Shown here piece by piece: positions 58,363 to 64,000 of a DNA stretch of 64,000 nt; position 1 is the stretch's first letter, and each line of letters starts with the position of its first letter. This DNA comes from Neobacillus nitrireducens. Its GTDB lineage: Bacteria; Bacillota; Bacilli; Bacillales; Cytobacillaceae. The stretch spans positions 1,674,001 through 1,738,000 of the forward strand of contig NZ_CP133262.1 in the NCBI RefSeq assembly GCF_030915405.1, in the 5' to 3' direction. The notes below the pieces were generated by a model. The model saw nothing but the letters and a program-made list of their open reading frames with translations, searched no databases and was not told the DNA's origin. The translations under genes were made by a program, and so were the position numbers.

Positions 58363-59266
58363 ATTTGATTAGTGATGGATTTAAGGTTTGTTTCATTTCT
58401 CGTTCAGAATCAGCCTGGTCCTTACGGTACCATTCAAAGAAAACATGCCCAAGGATAACTCCATAAATGATTTCTTGAATAATCTTCATTAATACTCCAC
58501 CAAGTTGCTGGTCATGTAGTAAGGACATGGAACTAAAAAGTTCAGGACCACTCAAATTTAAGCTTTCGAAATTGGCAGTACCTACGCAAAGGCTCATAAC
58601 TTGTCCCCACACATGTGGATCAGAATAGGTCCCATACATGGGTGTATCTGCAAAAATAATTAAAGCGCAAGCAGGGGTTAATAATATTCCATCAGCAAAA
58701 ATATATCCAACCTTTTTCAGTCCACTTAAAGTCTGATGATCAGGCATTTGGTTAAGTAAAGGCCACCACATGAAGGTGGCTACAATAAATAGAAGTATAG
58801 AGTAGCCAGCATGCAACCATACATTTTGCATAACATGATCGAAAATCATAGGCACATGATAAAAGGAAAATAATCCATTAAAAACTATCAATGCAATGAG
58901 TGGCTTGGTTAACACCACAAAAACGGAATTAACTACCCCATTGCTAAATAATTTTCTCCAAAACCAGTTCGGAATACTTAAGATAAAAATTGGTGGAACG
59001 ACTAAAACTAAAGCAGCCATTTGTATCATGTGGACCCAAAACATAAGGTGGGCTAATAAATCGATTGGAGATCCTTTAATAGCATAAAGCAGGATCATCG
59101 ATAATAAAAATAAACCACCTTGTTTTTTTGTTAAAGGCTCACTATCTAAAAATAAGCTTCTGTATTTTGTGGTAAGAACAAAATACCCTACAGTAATGGC
59201 TATTATAATCAGTAAAAAATACGGGCTCCAAAGTGCTTTAAAACCGAATATATCTAATGTAAGCAC
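58361..59266 (-). CDS. ctaG: Cytochrome c oxidase assembly factor CtaG
   Basis: 301 residues from a GTG at 59264-59266, 8 nt after GAGG; the GTG three codons earlier overlaps that site. About seven helices; FGFKALWSPYFLL at the start and LMFWVHMIQMAALVLVVPP with conserved His. Bacillus CtaG (caa3-type, DUF1404-like) is needed for caa3 copper assembly. Confidence 0.9.
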   Translation of the reverse strand: MLTLDIFGFKALWSPYFLLIIIAITVGYFVLTTKYRSLFLDSEPLTKKQGGLFLLSMILLYAIKGSPIDLLAHLMFWVHMIQMAALVLVVPPIFILSIPNWFWRKLFSNGVVNSVFVVLTKPLIALIVFNGLFSFYHVPMIFDHVMQNVWLHAGYSILLFIVATFMWWPLLNQMPDHQTLSGLKKVGYIFADGILLTPACALIIFADTPMYGTYSDPHVWGQVMSLCVGTANFESLNLSGPELFSSMSLLHDQQLGGVLMKIIQEIIYGVILGHVFFEWYRKDQADSEREMKQTLNPSLIK

Positions 59267-59364
59267 CCAAATCACCTCATTATGAATTAGAAGAATTATT
59301 GACTATATTATACCCTTGGACAAAACGATTAGCAAAGAAATGGAACCTTCTATATACATACTGT

Positions 59365-59402
59365 TAAAAAAGAAAATCGGCCTAAGCCGATTTTCTTTTT
59401 TA
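59365..59402 (-). terminator. Terminator after ctaF
   Basis: Minus-strand AAAAAAGAAAATCGGC/GCCGATTTTCTTTTTT hairpin. It ends the ctaCDEF transcript before ctaG. Confidence 0.9.
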
Positions 59403-59406
59403 CATA

Positions 59407-59742
59407 TTACCACCAAATAATAGTTGTAAATGCAAGAATAGTGACTGCACCTACCAACACACCTGAGTACAAAAAGAGTGAAGGAGCTTCATGTCCTTTG
59501 TGACTCATATGCATGAAATAATATAATTGAAAAATTACCTGCACAACAGCTAAAAGGATAATAAATGGAACTGTAAACCATGCAGTAAATCCTTTTATAT
59601 AAACAGCGGAAAAAGCAATGAGCGTCAAGAAAATCATTAACGCAAATGAAACCAATTGATATCTCATTTCTTCTGCATTTTTCTTGCGACGATATTCAAT
59701 GTCAACTCTTGGGTTACCTGAATTTAACTGTTGATTTGCCAT
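59407..59742 (-). CDS. ctaF: Cytochrome caa3 oxidase subunit IV
   Basis: 111 residues, three helices. RKKNAEEMRYQLVSFALMIF and VIFQLYYFMHMSHKGHEAP are typical. 4 nt after ctaE. Structural subunit of the oxidase. Confidence 0.93.
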   Translation of the reverse strand: MANQQLNSGNPRVDIEYRRKKNAEEMRYQLVSFALMIFLTLIAFSAVYIKGFTAWFTVPFIILLAVVQVIFQLYYFMHMSHKGHEAPSLFLYSGVLVGAVTILAFTTIIWW

Positions 59743-59746
59743 CAGC

Positions 59747-60373
59747 TTATCCCACCATTCCCATTAAATATACTACTGTAAAGATAAATACCCAAACAAC
59801 ATCGATAAAATGCCAATATAAACTAAATACATAGAATTTCGGCGCGTTGTAAAGGTCTAAGCCACGTTTAGAATTTCTAAACATTAATGTTAGACACCAA
59901 AGTAGACCAAAAGCAACGTGACCTCCGTGAAAACCAACTAATGTGTAGAAAGCAGATCCGAAAGCACTACTTGTAAATGTATGCCCTTCATGAACATAAT
60001 GGGTAAACTCATAAACCTCAAGTCCTAAGAAACCTGCACCTAAAAGTGCTGTAAGTCCAAGCCAAACCATCATTTTTTTGAAGGCAAAGTTCTTCATATG
60101 GTACATCGCGTAAACACTTGTTAATGAGCTAGTTAACAATAGCATCGTAGCGACAAATGTTAACGGTAATTCAAATAAATCCTTTGCTAAATGGTGAGTT
60201 GTACTTGGAACTTTATCCTTTAATGCAAGGTAAGTGGCAAAGAGAGAGGCAAAAAGAACCGTCTCTCCACCCAAGAAAAACCAAAATCCTAAGAATTTAT
60301 TTTTTGATTCAAGGGTTGATTTTTCTGGCGCAGCAGGCCAAGTTTCATAAGTAAATTTTTCATCAGCGTGCAT
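59747..60373 (-). CDS. ctaE: Cytochrome caa3 oxidase subunit III
   Basis: 208 residues, five helices. NKFLGFWFFLGGETVLFASL, GFHGGHVAFGLLWCL and YWHFIDVVWVFIFTVVYL are family motifs. Start ATG overlaps the ctaD stop (TAATG). Confidence 0.96.
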   Translation of the reverse strand: MHADEKFTYETWPAAPEKSTLESKNKFLGFWFFLGGETVLFASLFATYLALKDKVPSTTHHLAKDLFELPLTFVATMLLLTSSLTSVYAMYHMKNFAFKKMMVWLGLTALLGAGFLGLEVYEFTHYVHEGHTFTSSAFGSAFYTLVGFHGGHVAFGLLWCLTLMFRNSKRGLDLYNAPKFYVFSLYWHFIDVVWVFIFTVVYLMGMVG

Positions 60374-62244
60374 TATGCCTTAACCCCCTTATCATCCTCA
60401 TCCATTAAATCTTCCTTATGAATATGGAATCCATGATCATCCTTCACTGAACGTAAGAACATGGAACCAAAAGTTACTAATAATCCAATGATCAATACTG
60501 GTAATGCCCACGCTTTATCATTTACATGGTACATTGCACCAAAGGCTGCAATGAATAATCCCATGGCCATAGTAAACGGTAAAAATGAAGAATTTGGCAT
60601 ATGAATATCACCAAGAGGTTCAGCTGGAGTCATTCCCTTTTTACCATCCATTTTTTCTAACCAGTAAGCATCTAAACCACGAACAAGTGGGAGTTGCTTA
60701 AAGTTATAAAAAGGAGGAGGTGAAGGAATAGACCATTCAAGTGTTCGGCCATCTCCCCATGGGTCATTGCCAACTCTAACATTTTTCACGGATGTCATAA
60801 TGACGTTATAGAGAAGGACTAATACTCCCAACGACATAAATAACGCACCCACGGAACTTACCATATTTGCAGAGCTAAATCCTTGGCCAGGAAGGTATGT
60901 GAATACACGTCTTGGCATTCCCCATAAGCCTAAGAAATGCTGAATAAAGAATGTTAAATGGAAACCGATAAAGAATAACCAGAATGTAATCTTCCCTAAT
61001 GTCTCATTTAACATCGTACCGAACATTTTAGGCCAATAAAGATGTGTCCCTGCAAGGACTGCAAATACAACCCCACCAACAATTACATAGTGGAAGTGAG
61101 CAACTACGAAATAAGTATCATGATACTGATAGTCAGCTGCTGCAGATGCAAGCATTACACCTGTTACCCCACCGGCAACAAATGACGGGATAAAAGCAAA
61201 AGCGTAGAGCATTGGAGTTGTAAATTTAACACTACCGCCCCACATTGTTAACAGCCAGTTAAAGATTTTAATACCTGTAGGTACACCTATAGCCATTGTT
61301 GCAACAGCAAAGATTGCATTAGCGACTGGACCTAAACCAGTTGTGAACATATGGTGTGCCCAAACCATGAAGCCTAGGAACCCAATTAAAACAGTTGCAA
61401 AAACCATTGATGAATAACCAAACAACCGTTTTCTTGAGAACATTGGAAAAATTTCCGAGAAAATACCAAACGCAGGGAGTACTAAAATATATACTTCAGG
61501 ATGTCCGAAAATCCAGAAAAGATGTTCCCAAATAACGGTATTACCACCCATAGTGACATCAAAGAAATTCGCGCCAAACAATCGATCAAACATCATTAAT
61601 ACTAAACCAACTGTTAATGGAGGAAATGCAAATAAAATTAGAGCTGAAGTTACAAAAGTCGTCCATGTAAACAATGGCATTCTCATATACGTCATACCCG
61701 GAGCACGCATGTTAATGATAGTAACCAGGAAGTTAATACCACCAATCAAGGTTCCAATACCGGAGATCTGTAATCCTAAGATATAGAAGTCTACACCATG
61801 CCCTTGTGAATGAAGTGCAAGGGATGCGTAAGATGTCCAACCTGCATCAGGTGCTCCTCCTAAAAACCAAGAAAGGTTTAAGAAGATTCCACCAAAAAAG
61901 AACAACCAAAATCCTAGTGCATTAACAAATGGAAAGGCAACATCGCGTGCTCCAATTTGTAATGGCATGACGGCATTCATAAAAGCAAAAACCAATGGCA
62001 TTGCCGCCAAGAAAATCATCGTGGTTCCATGCATTGTTAAAATTTCATTATATAAACCTGCACTTACAAAATCATTATTAGGTACTGCAAGCTGGATACG
62101 GATAAATACTGCCTCAAGTCCGCCTACTAAGAAGAAAAATCCACCTGCAATAAGATATAGGATGGCGATTTTTTTATGGTCCACTGTTGTTAAAAAGTCC
62201 CATAAAGTCGCGCCAAATCCCTTTTTTTGAGCATAGGTACTCAC
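60373..62244 (-). CDS. ctaD: Cytochrome caa3 oxidase subunit I
   Basis: Catalytic haem-copper subunit, 623 residues, GTG start at 62242-62244 after AAGGGAGG. Haem ligand region ILTMHGTTMIFLAAMP; CuB-Tyr motif WIFGHPEVYILVLP; ALVWAHHMF-like FMVWAHHMFTTG; and DTYFVVAHFHYVIVGG with two His ligands. About fourteen helices. Confidence 0.98.
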   Translation of the reverse strand: MSTYAQKKGFGATLWDFLTTVDHKKIAILYLIAGGFFFLVGGLEAVFIRIQLAVPNNDFVSAGLYNEILTMHGTTMIFLAAMPLVFAFMNAVMPLQIGARDVAFPFVNALGFWLFFFGGIFLNLSWFLGGAPDAGWTSYASLALHSQGHGVDFYILGLQISGIGTLIGGINFLVTIINMRAPGMTYMRMPLFTWTTFVTSALILFAFPPLTVGLVLMMFDRLFGANFFDVTMGGNTVIWEHLFWIFGHPEVYILVLPAFGIFSEIFPMFSRKRLFGYSSMVFATVLIGFLGFMVWAHHMFTTGLGPVANAIFAVATMAIGVPTGIKIFNWLLTMWGGSVKFTTPMLYAFAFIPSFVAGGVTGVMLASAAADYQYHDTYFVVAHFHYVIVGGVVFAVLAGTHLYWPKMFGTMLNETLGKITFWLFFIGFHLTFFIQHFLGLWGMPRRVFTYLPGQGFSSANMVSSVGALFMSLGVLVLLYNVIMTSVKNVRVGNDPWGDGRTLEWSIPSPPPFYNFKQLPLVRGLDAYWLEKMDGKKGMTPAEPLGDIHMPNSSFLPFTMAMGLFIAAFGAMYHVNDKAWALPVLIIGLLVTFGSMFLRSVKDDHGFHIHKEDLMDEDDKGVKA

Positions 62245-62275
62245 AATTTTACCTCCCTTTCTACCAATTCCCCTT

Positions 62276-63334
62276 TTATTGCTGAGCCTTTAAGCCCATT
62301 AAATACTCAGCTAATGCATCAAGCTGTTCTTCAGACATTTCCGGGTATTTACCAGTCATCATGTTACCTGGTTTATAGGTTTCTGGATTACGGATCCAAT
62401 TTTTTAATTCTTTTTTATTATGGTCTAAAACACCGGCTACACGAGATCGATCACCAAAGTTTGATAAGTTTGGTGCCAGACGTGCAGTTTCAGGCATTTT
62501 ATTTGAAGGTGTAACGGCATGACAGCCAATACAGCTTTGATTAAATATTTCTTGACCTTGAGCAGCCACAGTACCTTGAGCTTTTTGTGGTTCTTTCACA
62601 TTTTGCATCGAGGTAACCCAGGCATCAAATTTGTCTCGACTGATTGCTTTAACTTTAAAGTCCATCAAAGCATGTGATGGTCCGCAAAGTTCTGCACATT
62701 TCCCATAAAAAAGATTACCTGCTTCTTTTGCTCGTTTATCATCAAACTCTAACCAGAATTTATTAACATTTTCAGTATTCGTATCCAACTTACCACCAAC
62801 TGCTGGAATCCAAAATGAATGTTTAACATCGGAAGATTTTAAATTGAAATAAACTTTTTCATCCGTAGGGACGACTAAATCCTGACTTGTCACAATCTTC
62901 TGACCAGGATACTCAAAATCCCACCAGTATAAATGTGATCGAACATTAATAACAAGCGCCTTAGTATTTTTCTTATCCATTGGAGATACATCTGCAAGTT
63001 TAAATGTTGCAGCTACAGTAGGAACGGCAAGAATTAATAGTAAAAGAATAGGTACAGCAGTCCAAATAATTTCTAATTTGTGACTCCCTTCTACCTGTTT
63101 TGGAATCTTGTCATCCTTCCTTCTAAAACGAACCATTACTATAAAGAATATGACCATTACAATAACGATTACCCCAACCATAATTAATGTACTTAGCTTC
63201 ATTAAATCATATTGCATGTCTGCAACTTCACCGGCTGGCTTTAACGCGGAAAGGTACGGTTCGCCACATCCGGAGAGTACAAGCGCTAAAATTCCAAACA
63301 ACGAAATCAAACGCCACTTTGCAAGCCTTTTCAT
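62276..63334 (-). CDS. ctaC: Cytochrome caa3 oxidase subunit II with fused cytochrome c
   Basis: 352 residues. Lipoprotein signal with lipobox LVLSGC at residues 18-23, two helices, the CuA domain (GNLFYGKCAELCGPSHALM with Cys, Cys, His ligands), and a C-terminal cytochrome c domain with haem site CIGCH and a later Met ligand region PGNMMTGKYPEMSEEQ. The fused cytochrome identifies a caa3 enzyme. Confidence 0.98.
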   Translation of the reverse strand: MKRLAKWRLISLFGILALVLSGCGEPYLSALKPAGEVADMQYDLMKLSTLIMVGVIVIVMVIFFIVMVRFRRKDDKIPKQVEGSHKLEIIWTAVPILLLLILAVPTVAATFKLADVSPMDKKNTKALVINVRSHLYWWDFEYPGQKIVTSQDLVVPTDEKVYFNLKSSDVKHSFWIPAVGGKLDTNTENVNKFWLEFDDKRAKEAGNLFYGKCAELCGPSHALMDFKVKAISRDKFDAWVTSMQNVKEPQKAQGTVAAQGQEIFNQSCIGCHAVTPSNKMPETARLAPNLSNFGDRSRVAGVLDHNKKELKNWIRNPETYKPGNMMTGKYPEMSEEQLDALAEYLMGLKAQQ

Positions 63335-63449
63335 AGCTTAATCAAACCCCTCTTTCACTAATGTATTCTTAAAAATATTTTTGATTGATCAAAGAAGTAT
63401 GTAGTATGGTTGTTTCCTCGTTTTCATTAGGAAACAATCATTTGCAAAA

Positions 63450-64000
63450 CTAAATCAATGTAACTATAACCATTGCTACAAAAATAATAGTTAAATATTG
63501 CAAGGAGTAAACAAACATTAGTTTTGCCCACTTTATGTCATCTTTGATTCTATATCCATAAATCCCTAATGCAAGCCACCCGATATTTAATACGATGGCC
63601 AGAATTAGAAATGGGATTCCTAATTTGGTTAGAAAAAACGGAATAGGCTGAAGTGCAGCTACCCAAAGGATGATGTGAATTTTTGTAGTTTTAAAACCCT
63701 TTACTACAGGTAACATCGGAATACCAGCTGCCTTATATTCTTTCACCCTTCTCATCGCCAGTGCATAAAAATGCGGAGGCTGCCATACAAACATTAATAC
63801 GAATAATGACCACGCCATGATATCAAGATTTGCATCAACTGCTGCCCAACCGATCAGCGGAGGCACTGCACCTGATATGCTCCCAATAATAGTATTGGAA
63901 ACTAATTGACGTTTTGACCACAATGTATACAGGAAGACATAACTAAAAACTCCAAGCAGTCCAATTACTGTTGCAGTCATGGTAGTAAAGAATAAAGACA
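63450..64000 (-). CDS. ctaB: Haem O synthase (protohaem IX farnesyltransferase), partial
   Basis: The C-terminal 183 codons are present; the gene continues past 64000. The frame stays open upstream of an internal ATG at 63980 ([16 protein letters not shown]). [31 protein letters not shown] and [15 protein letters not shown] are UbiA-family haem O synthase motifs. Supplies haem O for haem A of the oxidase. Confidence 0.94.
   Translation of the reverse strand, partial: SLFFTTMTATVIGLLGVFSYVFLYTLWSKRQLVSNTIIGSISGAVPPLIGWAAVDANLDIMAWSLFVLMFVWQPPHFYALAMRRVKEYKAAGIPMLPVVKGFKTTKIHIILWVAALQPIPFFLTKLGIPFLILAIVLNIGWLALGIYGYRIKDDIKWAKLMFVYSLQYLTIIFVAMVIVTLI

Overview
The window is low-GC DNA from a spore-forming Firmicute of the family Bacillaceae. 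Gene content and order follow the Bacillus subtilis chromosome from the pyr operon through the ftsZ/mur (dcw) cluster and the ylb genes to the cta (caa3 oxidase) operon, almost without a break. Sporulation genes (spoIIGA, sigE, sigG, spoVD, spoVE, ylmC, gerR, ylbD, ylbJ), a T-box ileS leader, three PyrR attenuators and bacillithiol synthesis (bshC) all fit. The GC-rich 134-nt mobile repeat and the 150-nt intergenic repeat recall Bacillus/Neobacillus-type genomes; the genus is an inference.

Layout. 1-4780: pyrimidine operon on the minus strand (pyrR, pyrP, pyrB, pyrC, carA) with one PyrR attenuator before each of pyrR, pyrP and pyrB. pyrC as given carries a frameshift at a G5A7 run. 4777-9830: rluD, lspA, ylyA-like, ileS with its T-box leader. 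9828-13821: divIVA, ylmH, ylmG, sepF, ylmE, pgeF, ylmC. 13915-16825: sigG, sigE and spoIIGA with a Spo0A-type promoter. 16953-36508: the division and wall cluster from mraZ down to ftsZ, all minus strand, plus an extra small Mur-N-domain gene between murE and mraY. 36579-37827: a decayed IS1182-family element carrying two inverted copies of a 134-nt MITE-like repeat. 37830-57719: bshC, panE and the ylb genes, interrupted by two acyl-CoA genes not expected from the B. subtilis order. 57778-64000: ctaM, ctaG, ctaF, ctaE, ctaD, ctaC and part of ctaB.

How the genes fit together. The mur and pbp genes make and polymerise peptidoglycan; FtsA, FtsZ, SepF, DivIB, FtsL and DivIVA place the septum. SpoIIGA, SigE and SigG take over in sporulation, with SpoVD and SpoVE making cortex. 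The cta genes assemble a cytochrome caa3 terminal oxidase.

Most of the window is ordinary conserved core genome. I see no phage, defence or CRISPR system, no tRNA or rRNA, and no strong candidate for a wholly new system. The best leads are the pyrC frameshift, the orphan Mur N-domain protein, a structured RNA at about 51575-51727, a perfect 46-bp palindrome next to a long leader hairpin before divIB, the nested MITE/IS remnant whose ends look like working terminators, the gene-end-associated repeat family, and a crotonase-fold protein that looks like an acyl-CoA decarboxylase close to an orphan carboxyltransferase.
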